Assembly (NCBI GenBank): GCA_958296295.1
Contig: OY282460.1
Location: 992,001 to 1,056,000 of the forward strand
Length of the DNA: 64,000 nt
Direction of reading: 5' to 3'
Source of the DNA: an uncultured Pseudomonadales bacterium
Lineage (GTDB): Bacteria > Pseudomonadota > Gammaproteobacteria > Pseudomonadales > Azotimanducaceae
The position numbers were made by a program, and so were the translations under genes. Below are positions 35,701 through 43,285 of the stretch, piece after piece. The number at the start of each line of letters is the position of its first letter. Positions within the stretch are counted from its first letter, which is position 1. Below the pieces are notes generated by a model. That model ran no database searches and was not told the DNA's origin. It worked only from the letters and a program-made list of their open reading frames with translations.

Positions 35701-36055
35701 GCCACGCCGGCAGAACCACGCCGGCAAGGCGTCCTACGAGCAAGGCCAGGTTGGACATCGGCCGCGCGTCCAGGGCTTCGGCCATGTTGGCCCGCACGTC
35801 GCGCGCCCGCAGGCCGGGCACGAGCAGGATCAAGCCCAGCAAGGCGGCCCACAGCGTGACGAGGCCGAGCGACGGCGTGGCGAAACGCGGTGGCGGGGCG
35901 TAGTTGACCGCCTGCAGCGCCGCGAAGCGCGTGTACAGCGCGAAGCCGACGCCGACGGTGCAGGCGGCGGCGATCCAAACGCCCGAAGACCGCCGCGCCG
36001 AGCGCCACTCGGCCAGGAACAGGGCGATCAGCGTGTCTACTCGTGTTGCGGCCAT
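32735..36055 (-). CDS. ABC-2-like membrane protein fused to M1-peptidase-like and golvesin-like domains, copy A
   Basis: An 1106-aa paralog of the protein at 27179-30487, collinear along its length. TM helices are SGVWIAAACTVGVGFALY, LGLVTLWAALLGLILLVPGL, LARPLA-type loops and AVPGRGAAIAVLVALLALA. The periplasmic M1-like part again lacks HExxH (NLLLNNWTSRRFGTGEG at the equivalent place). It ends with the golvesin-like tail GTFDLPAGEVRVTVSDRTSG. The two copies differ most in the segment around 34000-34240, just before and after the lost zinc site, suggesting diverged specificity there. ATG 36053-36055 starts it. The gap 36056-36324 to pdxA holds a GC-rich hairpin near 36138-36168 but no gene. 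Confidence 0.82.
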   Translation of the reverse strand: MAATRVDTLIALFLAEWRSARRSSGVWIAAACTVGVGFALYTRFAALQAVNYAPPPRFATPSLGLVTLWAALLGLILLVPGLRARDVRANMAEALDARPMSNLALLVGRLAGVVLPAWLSLALLGGLLQITGLAAEQWDWRALGEALEPIALVTFLALDAPPTLLFWGALALVLSAAVPGRGAAIAVLVALLALAFFGVLRAPMHLLPALAGITSLGLPGSEILPRHPAAMDFAQRFALVVLAAGCLAAAATLLTRRDDSSRRRLRLVAVGLVLIGAGGIGTLVAQAIAANAERREWAAAHLALRGAPRVDVERLTGTVEIDPGRALTLDLRLHVRVPDEAAGGPMRFSLNPGLAVSSVTVNGEPAAYDFDLGLLTVPQSPSDDGAERIVGIRAGGLPDARFAYPDTAVAAMEESLAGHPLALLGDQAMLFEEDFVALLPGGHWLPRADVNFSASLESAGDVDHRAIDLQVRVPPGWHAAGAGRDAAADGLRFRPAAPLAEFALLAAPWRRYNATIGGVEFELLVHPKHAPQVDRVRPFVGPLIAKYESTLRLLTAQGLPYSIAAPSGPVFSVVEAPAALRRYGGGRQMLSLQGLPGVQLLPEQGFPTVRLQVGSLERSVFVLDYGNNYGANAVPLYVGVWRNLLHFHTNATGEAATPLNLLLNNWTSRRFGTGEGLVFAAAQLGPLRAGRHTPIRVAPMRVLHRLFGAVHIFYPAMWTPGSAFGELVMSADQVAVALEGGLSVSGVGEFLAALRNRHGGATFALSDFMALLDEHAPQFAPVIRVWLAGGGLPGYLAAPVEAYRLPDDERGEARYQLRLHVRNDEPVPGVVRLVWRVKGELYEYGAPVPVPANAAVELGAILRHPPHEVQLDTFLSRNRGAVRLGLPRVDPERAVAREPLAGARASDWRPRTVENLIVVDDLDSAFSTRSVVTAGLRFTRREVTATGPEVSSSRVEGERRWRRIEDSMRLAWGRYRRSLVTIEPGTGESQATFAATLPSAGRWRLAYHLPGNGPHAGTWMEDGPFVPIGGMPRFGTLDVHIEAGGDRHPAPFDAGEAVPGWNRLGTFDLPAGEVRVTVSDRTSGDSVPADAIRWLPADDESSAPEQ

Positions 36056-36324
36056 GTTCCCCTACCTACAAGAGGGCGTTCTGCTCATCTCCAAGTGTGC
36101 GGTGTAAGCGAACGGGAACAAGAGCATACACTTGGGGGCGCCGGGCCCGGCATTACGGCCCGGTGCGCTACGCGCCTTCCGCGAAGGCGGCCTTCCGCTC
36201 GCGCGGTCACTGCCCATTGGCAGGCGGATCAAACCGAGCGTGCGCCCCTACAGGTCCATCGACGCGGCTTTTCTCCAATTCAGCACGCCACGGTCGGTTT
36301 CCACCTTCCGCAAGAGTTCCGTCG

Positions 36325-37302
36325 CTATTGCCGATCGCCCCCCAACGCGCCCTGGGCCAGCGTCACCGCCGTGCGCAGCGCGGCCAACGCGCCGGTGGCG
36401 TCCGCCACGCCTTGGCCGGCGATGTCGAAAGCGGTGCCGTGGTCCACCGAGGTGCGGATGAGCGGGATGCCGAGCGTGGCGGTGACGCTTTCGTGGAAGT
36501 TGTGAACCTTGATGGCGATGTGGCCCTGGTCGTGGTACATCGCCAGCACCACGTCGAACTCGCCGCCGATCGCGCGGTTGAACACGGAGTCCGCGGGAAA
36601 CGGGCCGCGGGCGCCGATGCCGAGTTCTTGGGACGCCCGCACCGCCGGCGCGATGGCGTCCAGCTCTTCGCGGCCCAGCAGGCCGCCTTCGCCGCCGTGC
36701 GGGTTGAGCGCGGCCACGGCGATGCGCGGTTCGGGCAAGCCCCAGCGGGTGAGCGAATCGTGGCAAAGGCGCAGTTTGGCCAGCACGTTGTCGCGGGTGA
36801 CGAACCGGCCGGCCTCGATGAGCGATTTGTGCGTGGAAAGATGCGCCACGCGCAACCCCGGCGTCATCAGCATGGTCGCCGTCGTGGTGGCGCCGGTGAG
36901 CCGCGCCAGAATCTCCTGATGGCCGATGTCGTCAACGTAACCGGCGGCGTGGATGGCCTCCTTGTGCAGCGGGCACGTCATCATCGCGTCGATTTCGCCG
37001 GCCAGCGCGGCCTTGGCGCAGCGTTCCACCGCCTGAACGCCGGCTTCGCCACACGCCGCCGAGACGGTGCCAACGCGAAAGTCCGCGCTGCGCGGCACGG
37101 CGACCTCCACATGCTCGCACTCAGGCACCGGCAAGCCGCATTGCTCGGCGCCGAGTTCCAGCGCCCAGCGCGGCCCGTACACCACGACTTCCGCTTGCGG
37201 CCGTTCGGCCGCGTGCAACGCTTTCGCCGCCACCTCGGGGCCGATTCCGGCGGGATCGCCGAGCGTCACGCCAATGCGTGTGCGCGCGGCGGCCGCCGTC
37301 AC
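36325..37302 (-). CDS. pdxA: 4-hydroxythreonine-4-phosphate dehydrogenase
   Basis: PdxA catalyses the NAD-dependent oxidation in the DXP-dependent pyridoxal-phosphate pathway. The 325-aa product contains IGVTLGDPAGIGPEVAAKAL, the metal-ligand motifs TCPLHKEAIHAAGY, AALNPHGGEGGLLG and YHDQGHIAIKV, and DHGTAFDIAGQG. GTG 37300-37302 overlaps the ribBA stop (GTGA), implying coupling. The open frame upstream is a shadow of ribBA. Confidence 0.95.
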   Translation of the reverse strand: MTAAAARTRIGVTLGDPAGIGPEVAAKALHAAERPQAEVVVYGPRWALELGAEQCGLPVPECEHVEVAVPRSADFRVGTVSAACGEAGVQAVERCAKAALAGEIDAMMTCPLHKEAIHAAGYVDDIGHQEILARLTGATTTATMLMTPGLRVAHLSTHKSLIEAGRFVTRDNVLAKLRLCHDSLTRWGLPEPRIAVAALNPHGGEGGLLGREELDAIAPAVRASQELGIGARGPFPADSVFNRAIGGEFDVVLAMYHDQGHIAIKVHNFHESVTATLGIPLIRTSVDHGTAFDIAGQGVADATGALAALRTAVTLAQGALGGDRQ

Positions 37303-38426
37303 AAAAGCTCCGTGCCCGTCACAGCCAGGCCAAAGCCGTCCAAGCCCACGAAATCCATCTCGCGGCCGGCCAGAATGCGCAGCCGCGAGACGCCGAGGTC
37401 GCGCAGAATCTGGGCGCCCACGCCCACTTCGAGCCAATCCCGGTTGCGCCGATCGGCACGGCCGCCATTGGCATCGGACGACGCCTGCGCGAGCTGATCG
37501 AGCGGCACGCCGGCGAACCCGCTGCGCAAGTAGATGAGGACGCCGCCGCCGAGTTCGCCGAGGCGCGTGAGGGCCGCGTGCAGCAAGCTGGTCTCGTGCC
37601 GGGCCTGGGGCCCGAAGAGATCCTCCACCAGCTTTTCGCGGTGAATGCGCACCGGCACTTCGTCGTGGTCGCCGCGCCAATCGCCGAACGCCAGCGCCAG
37701 GTGCTCGGCGTCCTCGAACTTCGTGCGGTAGGCGTAGGCGCGGGCACTGCCGATGGCGGTGCGCACCGTGAACTCCCGCGTGCGGATGACCAGCTGTTCG
37801 CGGCGTTGCCGCCAAGCGATGAGATCGGCGATGGAGATGATCTTGAGAGCGTGCTCGGCGGCGAATCGCTTGAGCGCGGGCAGCCGTCGCACCGCCCCGT
37901 TGTCCTCCACGATTTCCGCCAGCAGGCCGACCGCCGGGCAGCCGGCCGCCTCGGCCAGATCGATGGCCGCCTCGGTGTGGCCGGAGCGCACCAGCACGCC
38001 GCCCTGCCTTGCGATCAACGGGAAGATGTGCCCCGGTCGCGCGAAATCGTCCGCGCCGGTGTTGTTGCTGGCGAGCGCGAGGGCGGTGTTGGCCCGTTCC
38101 TCGGCGGAGATGCCGGTGGTGAGGCCCTCCTTGTAGTCTATGCTGACGGTGAAAGCCGTGGCGAGCGGCGCGTCGTTGCGCGCCACCATCGGCTCCAAGC
38201 GCAGCCGTTTGGCGTGTTGTTCCAGGATGGGCGTACACAGAATGCCGCTGGTGTGGCGCACCATGAACGCCACCTTCTCCACGGTGGCCTTGGACGCCGC
38301 CATGATGAGGTCGCCTTCGTTCTCGCGGTCGTCGTCGTCCACCACCACCACGAGGTCGCCGGCCGCCACCGCTTTGATGGCGTCTTCAACGGTATCGAAG
38401 TTCGCGTTGGTTTTTTGCACCGGCAC
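37299..38426 (-). CDS. ribB: 3,4-dihydroxy-2-butanone-4-phosphate synthase with degenerate GTP-cyclohydrolase-II-like domain
   Basis: A 375-aa RibBA-type protein. The N-terminal DHBP synthase domain is intact (LVVVVDDDDRENEGDLIMAA, ARPGHIFPLIA, GGVLVRSGHTEAAIDLAEAA) and makes the four-carbon riboflavin precursor. The C-terminal domain has the cyclohydrolase II fold outline (VPVRIHREKLVEDLF) but lacks the zinc-binding cysteines expected there, so that half is probably inactive, as in several proteobacterial RibBA proteins. The start is uncertain: GTG 38424-38426 is chosen, and GTG at 38420 or ATG at 38516 are alternatives. Confidence 0.9.
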   Translation of the reverse strand: MPVQKTNANFDTVEDAIKAVAAGDLVVVVDDDDRENEGDLIMAASKATVEKVAFMVRHTSGILCTPILEQHAKRLRLEPMVARNDAPLATAFTVSIDYKEGLTTGISAEERANTALALASNNTGADDFARPGHIFPLIARQGGVLVRSGHTEAAIDLAEAAGCPAVGLLAEIVEDNGAVRRLPALKRFAAEHALKIISIADLIAWRQRREQLVIRTREFTVRTAIGSARAYAYRTKFEDAEHLALAFGDWRGDHDEVPVRIHREKLVEDLFGPQARHETSLLHAALTRLGELGGGVLIYLRSGFAGVPLDQLAQASSDANGGRADRRNRDWLEVGVGAQILRDLGVSRLRILAGREMDFVGLDGFGLAVTGTELL

Positions 38427-38543
38427 CCGTCGCACCCTCGCCTGCCTTAGCGCAATATACTCGACTCCACCTTGGAACGGCGGGCTCTCTTGCTGTTGGC
38501 GGACGCCGGTGCCCAAGCCTGCCGTTCGCGCCAGTAGCGGCGC

Positions 38544-40052
38544 TCAGGCGGCGTCCGCGGAGGCGCAAAGGGTTCGGACGTCCAGCCCGTCTTCCTCGAG
38601 CCAGAAGAACCGCTTGAACCCGGATTCGTCCACCAACACCACGTTGCGCCACGGGCCGTTGCGGTGCTGGCGCGACCGCTTGGGGCGTTTCTTGAGCGCG
38701 TCGTCGAACCCCCGGCGGCGCAACGCGGGGAGCGCTTCGCCATCGCGGGTGACGTCGAGGCGGGCGATGTTCTGGCCGGACCAGATTTGGGGCTGGCACG
38801 CCGGCCAAGTCCTCAAGCGCTGCGAACCGTCCTCGTAGACCACGCGCGCCTGCAAATCCTCGGCGAGCGTGTTCAGGATCCGCACGCACCGGCCCCCGCG
38901 CGTCGCGGGGCGCAGTCCGGCCTCGTCGGTCACCGCGATTCCGCTCGCGTCCTCGTCCTGGTTCGCGGCGGCTTCGACCGCCTCGCCATCGAACCGCGCA
39001 AGCACGACGCCGTCGCGGCGAACGGTCATCTCGTCCACGAAGACCGCGCGCCAATCCTTCGGCACGATCTGATGGTGGAAGAGGGAGATGCTTCCGCAAG
39101 GGGCGCACGTCGCGGTCTTCAACGAACCGTCCGTCAGCTTGATCTCGTATTGGACGTCATGCGGGTACAGGTTCCGCACCGCCGGGGCCGGCAACGCGTG
39201 TCTGGCGAGATTCGAACACGACGGGTCTGCCGCCGGACACGGCTGCCGGTTGGCCGCTGCTTGAAGCTGCCGAGCCTGCTCGTCGGAGCCCGCCGAGGCG
39301 CAAAGGGATTGGATGTCCGGCTCGGCGCCGGATGCCATCCAATAGAAGAGCCTCAACCCGGATTCGTCCAACAACACCATGTCGCGCCACGGGCGGTAGT
39401 CCCTGCTCGGCCTTTCCGGGCGCCTGAAGGCATCCGTTAACGCTTGGCGGTCCAAATCCTGGAGCACCTCGCCATCGCGGGTGACGAGGAGGCGGGCGAC
39501 ATCGACGCGCCGCCGGTCGCCCGGCCCGATATCTCCGCCGAACCAGACGCGGGCCTCGCAAGCACGCCAGGTTCTCACCTGATCTGTACCGTCTGTGTGT
39601 ACAACGCGCAGCTGCACATCCTCGGCGAGCGTGTTCAGAATCCGATCGCGCTGTCTCCTACCCGTCTCGAGCCGCAGTCCCGTCTCGTCGATCACCGCGA
39701 ACCGGTTCGCGTCCTCGTCGTCCGGGGTCGCGGCTTCGACGTCCTCGCCGTCGAACCGCGCAAGCAAAACGCCGTCGCGTCGAACGGTCAGCTTATCCAC
39801 GAAGACCGTGCGCTTCCACCCGGGGCCCATGGCTCGGTATCCGAAAAAGAAGGCGGTTCCGCAAGGCTCGAGCGTCCGGTTCTCGGACGAACCATCCGTC
39901 AGCTTGGCTTCGATCTGAACGTCATGCGCGTACAGGCTTTGCAGCTGGGGGCCGGGAAATCCGTGGCCCATGATGCTGAGTGGGCAGCCGTAAAGCAGCA
40001 AGCCGCAGACGCAGCACGCGCAGAAGGCGATCGCCCGGTTCAATGCGAGCAT
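38544..40052 (-). CDS. Lipoprotein built of two internal repeats, unknown function
   Basis: A 502-aa predicted lipoprotein: the signal MLALNRAIAFCACCVCGLLL ends in the lipobox LLYGC with Cys23. The mature part consists of two approximately 200-residue repeats. The first starts SLYAHDVQIEAKLTDGSSEN and the second NLYPHDVQYEIKLTDGSLKT. Each contains a TVRRDGV-LLARFDGE-type block, an RILNTLAEDxQxRVV block, a W-x-A/P-C block and a final VDVRTLCAS/PDIQSLCAS block. I do not recognise the family. ATG 40050-40052 is the start giving a signal. The 56-bp element upstream is shared with the secreted-protein gene at 26270-26941. Confidence 0.8.
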   Translation of the reverse strand: MLALNRAIAFCACCVCGLLLYGCPLSIMGHGFPGPQLQSLYAHDVQIEAKLTDGSSENRTLEPCGTAFFFGYRAMGPGWKRTVFVDKLTVRRDGVLLARFDGEDVEAATPDDEDANRFAVIDETGLRLETGRRQRDRILNTLAEDVQLRVVHTDGTDQVRTWRACEARVWFGGDIGPGDRRRVDVARLLVTRDGEVLQDLDRQALTDAFRRPERPSRDYRPWRDMVLLDESGLRLFYWMASGAEPDIQSLCASAGSDEQARQLQAAANRQPCPAADPSCSNLARHALPAPAVRNLYPHDVQYEIKLTDGSLKTATCAPCGSISLFHHQIVPKDWRAVFVDEMTVRRDGVVLARFDGEAVEAAANQDEDASGIAVTDEAGLRPATRGGRCVRILNTLAEDLQARVVYEDGSQRLRTWPACQPQIWSGQNIARLDVTRDGEALPALRRRGFDDALKKRPKRSRQHRNGPWRNVVLVDESGFKRFFWLEEDGLDVRTLCASADAA

Positions 40053-40125
40053 GCCCGCCGTTTCGGACAGGCGCCTCGAGGACTCGACAGGTTTCACTGT
40101 CTGTCTCCGACTGTCGTTCAAGCAG

Positions 40126-40181
40126 GGAACCGTAGCATCAGCCGCCTGCAATGTAGCGTCTATTTTCTCCGCCCTTCCCGG
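40126..40181 (-). repeat. Dispersed 56-bp upstream element, copy 2
   Basis: Ungapped partner of 27010-27065 (48 of 56 identical by eye), 74 nt upstream of the lipoprotein start at 40052. The element contains the conserved block TCTATTTTCTC (plus strand). Its place upstream of two exported proteins on the same strand argues for a regulatory role rather than a mobile repeat, but both copies could also derive from duplication of an ancestral gene with its promoter. Confidence 0.7.
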
Positions 40182-40216
40182 CAGACACGCCCGGCAGACA
40201 CGTCCCGGCAGACACG
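40177..40216. repeat. Three tandem copies of a 13-bp unit
   Basis: The unit CCCGGCAGACACG occurs at 40177-40189, 40190-40202 and 40204-40216, the last two separated by one T. It overlaps the end of the 56-bp upstream element, where copy 1 has only a diverged single unit. Possible protein-binding array or simple slippage product. Confidence 0.85.
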
Positions 40217-40296
40217 TCATTGTGCGTGGAAATCCTCCGTGTTTGCGTGGTCTCCGTCACTGACGCTCCCGCGGCCCTTTTCGGGGCGATGCGGCC

Positions 40297-40327
40297 TTGG
40301 TCGTGCCCGCCTGGGCGCGAATATAAT
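40297..40327 (+). promoter_or_regulatory. lptE promoter with perfect TATAAT just before the start codon
   Basis: A perfect -10 box TATAAT at 40322-40327 ends 7 nt before the lptE ATG (40335). TTGGTC at 40297-40302 is a possible -35 with a long 19-nt spacer. Transcription would begin at or within a base or two of the ATG, and no Shine-Dalgarno sequence is present, so the message may be leaderless. Confidence 0.55.
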
Positions 40328-40334
40328 CGCGTCC

Positions 40335-40901
40335 ATGTTCGAACGACGCACGCCCTTCCCCCCCGCCGTTGCCGCCCGCCGGATTGGCCGCTGGCCGGCC
40401 GTTGTGGCCCTCGCCGCGTGCTGTGCGGTGACCGTGGCCGGCTGCGGCTTTCAGTTGCGGTCTTGGCGGGTGGCGGACGACTTCCAGACCGCGCGGGTGG
40501 AAGCGGACGGTAGCGTGGACTTCGCCGCGGAAGTGCGTGCCGCCTTGCGGGAGGCAGGCGTCACCGTGGTGGACGGCGAAGCGGACTTGGTGCTGCGGCT
40601 GAGCGATCAGCGGGAAGAACAACGGGCGGCGTCCGTGGCCGCGGACGCCCGGGTGGCGGAGCGGGAGCTGGTCTTGCAGGTGAGTGTCGCCTACTTTGCC
40701 GGTGACGGTGCGCCTTTGGCGCCGGCCCGCGTGCTGCGTACCGAGCGCATCGCCCGGCTGGACCGCGGCGGTTTGCTTGGCAGTGGCGCGGAACACGCGC
40801 TGGTTGCCACCGAGATGCGGACGGAACTGGTGGGTAGGATGTTGCGCGCGCTGGGCGGCATGGGGCCGCCGGCCGCGCCGGGGGATAGCGCCGCGCCCTG
40901 A
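40335..40901 (+). CDS. lptE: LPS-assembly lipoprotein LptE
   Basis: LptE plugs the LptD barrel and delivers lipopolysaccharide to the outer surface. The 188-aa product has a positively charged n-region, a hydrophobic segment and the lipobox VAGC with Cys37, followed by GFQLRSW, the conserved start of mature LptE. The rest (DLVLRLSDQREEQRAASVAA, ELVLQVSVAYFAGDG, TEMRTELVGRMLRAL) matches the family. Its position before holA is conserved in gammaproteobacteria, where leuS usually precedes it; here leuS is not adjacent. Confidence 0.92.
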   Translation: MFERRTPFPPAVAARRIGRWPAVVALAACCAVTVAGCGFQLRSWRVADDFQTARVEADGSVDFAAEVRAALREAGVTVVDGEADLVLRLSDQREEQRAASVAADARVAERELVLQVSVAYFAGDGAPLAPARVLRTERIARLDRGGLLGSGAEHALVATEMRTELVGRMLRALGGMGPPAAPGDSAAP

Positions 40902-40943
40902 GGCGGCGTCTGGCGGGGCGAGCCAAAACGTCGGACGGGCGAA

Positions 40944-41969
40944 GTGCAAATCACACCCGAGCGGCTGCGCCGCCATTTGCAGGGCGAGCTGGCGACGACG
41001 TACTTCGTGGTCGGCGACGAACAGCTGCTGGTGGACGAAGCGTGCGACGCCATATTCGCCGCCGCCAAGCGGGCCCGCTACGACGAGCGCACCCTCTTTG
41101 AGGCGTTGCCGCGGGCGTCTTGGCGCGAGCTGTTCGACGGCGCCGCCAATCTTTCGCTGTTCGGCAGCAAGCGGCTGCTGGACGTGCGCGTGCCACCGCG
41201 CGGCCTCGACCGCGCCGGTTCGGAAGCGCTTCGCGGCTATCTGAACGCCCCGTTGCCAGACACCTTGCTCGTGTGCCGCGCCAGCGGCCTGGAGTGGCGC
41301 GCGCGTTCCGCCGCCTGGTGCAAAGCGTTGGAGAAATCGGGTTGCCAAGTCTCGATCCGCCCGGTGTCGGCGCGGCAATTGCCCGGTTGGCTGGAAAGGC
41401 GTTGCCGGGCCGAAGGGGTGGAACTCAGCCGCGATGCGCTGGATCTGCTTGCCGAGCGGGTGGAGGGCAACTTGCTGGCGGCGCGCCAGGAGATCGAGAA
41501 GCTCAAACTGCTGAGCCAGGGCCGCGAGCGCACCGCCCTGGGCGTGGACGATGTGCTGGAGGCGGTGGGGGACTCCTCCCACTACGACATGTTCGCGTTG
41601 CACGACGCGGCGCTGGCCGGTGACGCGGCCCGCGTGGTGAAGATGCTGCGGGCGCTGCGCCAGCAAGGCGTGACGGTGTTTCCGATTCTCGCGGTGCTGA
41701 TCGGCCAGTTGCAGCGCGCCCAAGAACTGGCGAGCGGCGGCAGACCGCGCGTTTCGCAAAGCCGGCGGCAAGCGCTGCAGGGCGCGGTGCGTCGGCTTGG
41801 CGCCGCCGGGCTGGGCGAGTTGGCCCAGGATTGCGCCCTGCTCGACATGCAGGCCAAGGGCATGTTGCGCGGCGATTCGTGGCAGTCGCTGGAGAGCATT
41901 CTGCTGCGGCTGGCAGGTCTGAAGCAGCCGCGTCTTGCGGAACAGGCGCAGTGGCTTTGGAGCTACTGA
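40944..41969 (+). CDS. holA: DNA polymerase III subunit delta
   Basis: HolA is the clamp-loader delta subunit that opens the beta clamp. The 341-aa product (GTG 40944) contains TYFVVGDEQLLVDEACDAI, NLSLFGSKRLLDVR, LLAERVEGNLLAARQEIEKL and FPILAVLIGQLQRAQELA, all typical. The length equals the E. coli protein (343). It follows lptE by 42 nt and overlaps the next start by 19 nt. Confidence 0.95.
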   Translation: MQITPERLRRHLQGELATTYFVVGDEQLLVDEACDAIFAAAKRARYDERTLFEALPRASWRELFDGAANLSLFGSKRLLDVRVPPRGLDRAGSEALRGYLNAPLPDTLLVCRASGLEWRARSAAWCKALEKSGCQVSIRPVSARQLPGWLERRCRAEGVELSRDALDLLAERVEGNLLAARQEIEKLKLLSQGRERTALGVDDVLEAVGDSSHYDMFALHDAALAGDAARVVKMLRALRQQGVTVFPILAVLIGQLQRAQELASGGRPRVSQSRRQALQGAVRRLGAAGLGELAQDCALLDMQAKGMLRGDSWQSLESILLRLAGLKQPRLAEQAQWLWSY

Positions 41970-42862
41970 AAGCCGTGAACTACCGCCTTCCAAACGCGCC
42001 GCTGCCCAATGCCGAAGTCTTCGGCGACGCGGTGGCGCTGTGTGCGACGAGTTTCCGCTCTGTCCTGCCGCTGGCCTTGACGGGTGCGGCGGCAAGCAGC
42101 GTGCCGAGGCTGTTCGGCTTCGGCCTGCCGGAACTCGGCAGCGGGGGCATCGCCTTGGTCGATCTCACGTTCCTGCTGTGGATGCTCCCCTTCCAACTGG
42201 TCAGCGTCTTCTTCTGGCTCGCGGTGACGGCGCAAATGCACGCCACGGCCTTGGGCGAAGAGCTTGCCCCCAGCCGGGCCCTCGTGGTGGCATTGGGACG
42301 AACGCCGGCCTTCGCGGTCGCGCTCGCCACGGTGTCCGCCGTTATGTTCGCGATTGTGGCGTTGGCGGTGTTGTTGGCCACCGGCGTGGTGTTCGCGGCG
42401 CTTGAGTTCGGCCCGCCGGAGTTCGCGCAGGCATACGCGCTGGCGCCGATCTTCACCACTCTGATCGCTCTGGTGCTGGCGTTGCCGGTGGTGACGGTGC
42501 TGGTCTACTGGTATTTCGGCTTCTTGCTCGTGGTGACGGAGAACCTTGGCGGTTTTGCCGCGCTGCGTCGGAGCGGCCAGCTGGTGCGCGGCCATCTTTG
42601 GCGCATGAAGTTGGCGCTCAGCGTGGTGTTTCTGGTGGCCTTGGCGTTTGTTGCCGTGGCGGAATCCTTGGGTTTGGCGGCCAGCGAGGGCTTGGGAGCT
42701 CTGGGTGCGCCGGGCTTCGCAGGCGACCTCGCGGCGTTCGTATTCGCCACCATCGGCGGCACGTTCGCCGTGCCGGTCTCCATCGCCGGGGCGCTCGCGC
42801 TGCTGCGGGACTTGACGCTGCGATACGGGCACAAGCGCGAGGCGCGGATTCCAGCCGCCTGA
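41951..42862 (+). CDS. Polytopic membrane protein of unknown function
   Basis: A 303-aa protein with about six hydrophobic helices, for example GIALVDLTFLLWMLPFQLVS, VSAVMFAIVALAVLLATGVV, FTTLIALVLALPVVTVLVYW and LALSVVFLVALAFVAVAESL. It has no catalytic motif that I recognise. Two starts are possible: GTG 41951, overlapping the holA end by 19 nt, or GTG 41975 with GGAG 12 nt upstream. Proximity suggests co-transcription with lptE-holA. Confidence 0.75.
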   Translation: MALELLKAVNYRLPNAPLPNAEVFGDAVALCATSFRSVLPLALTGAAASSVPRLFGFGLPELGSGGIALVDLTFLLWMLPFQLVSVFFWLAVTAQMHATALGEELAPSRALVVALGRTPAFAVALATVSAVMFAIVALAVLLATGVVFAALEFGPPEFAQAYALAPIFTTLIALVLALPVVTVLVYWYFGFLLVVTENLGGFAALRRSGQLVRGHLWRMKLALSVVFLVALAFVAVAESLGLAASEGLGALGAPGFAGDLAAFVFATIGGTFAVPVSIAGALALLRDLTLRYGHKREARIPAA

Positions 42863-42959
42863 AGCGCCACCCGAAACGCATCATCCGGGTGTGCGACGTT
42901 TTGTGCGCGAGCCGTTAGGCGGCCAATCGCGGGAGTAGCGCCGGTGGCGCCGCCTGAAC

Positions 42960-43255
42960 CCGATTTCGGTACGGCGGCACCGCGTTCTCGAACGCCTATG
43001 CCGACCCGACCTCCCGCAGCAGTTCTTCCCCCGTCGCCTCCGAAGAAGGCACCGAACATGAGCGCGGTATGGCCATCGGGCCCTGTCGTGTCCACGTCGG
43101 CGCCAGCTTCCAGCAGCGCATCGACCGTGTCGGCGTCGCCTCCGGCGGCAGCGAACATGAGCACGGTTGCGCCATCGGGCGTCTTCCCGTCCACGTCGGC
43201 GCCCGCCTCCAGCAGCGCATCGACCGTTTCGGCGCCCGGTGACGGGCGATGTTGA
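42960..43255 (-). pseudogene. Ankyrin-repeat gene remnant
   Basis: Minus-strand reading shows two consecutive ankyrin-type repeats: TVDALLEAGADVDGKTPDGA and TVDALLEAGADVDTTGPDGH, followed by TALMFGAFFGGDGG. No start codon or complete repeat array is present. After the second repeat the frame degenerates and runs antisense through the membrane-protein gene. It probably is the leftover of a transferred gene at the edge of the accessory region. The interval 42863-42959 has nothing recognisable. Confidence 0.65.
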
Positions 43256-43285
43256 CCGCCCCTTTACCAAGCGATCGTATGCGAG

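Noticed and set aside
27179..36055. Active M1 aminopeptidase call
   Set aside because: No HExxH motif occurs in either copy at the expected place or elsewhere in the ectodomain that I could see.
36138..36168. GC-rich inverted repeat between pdxA and copy A as a terminator
   Set aside because: Arms are imperfect and no T tract follows on the minus strand, so a terminator call is not supported.
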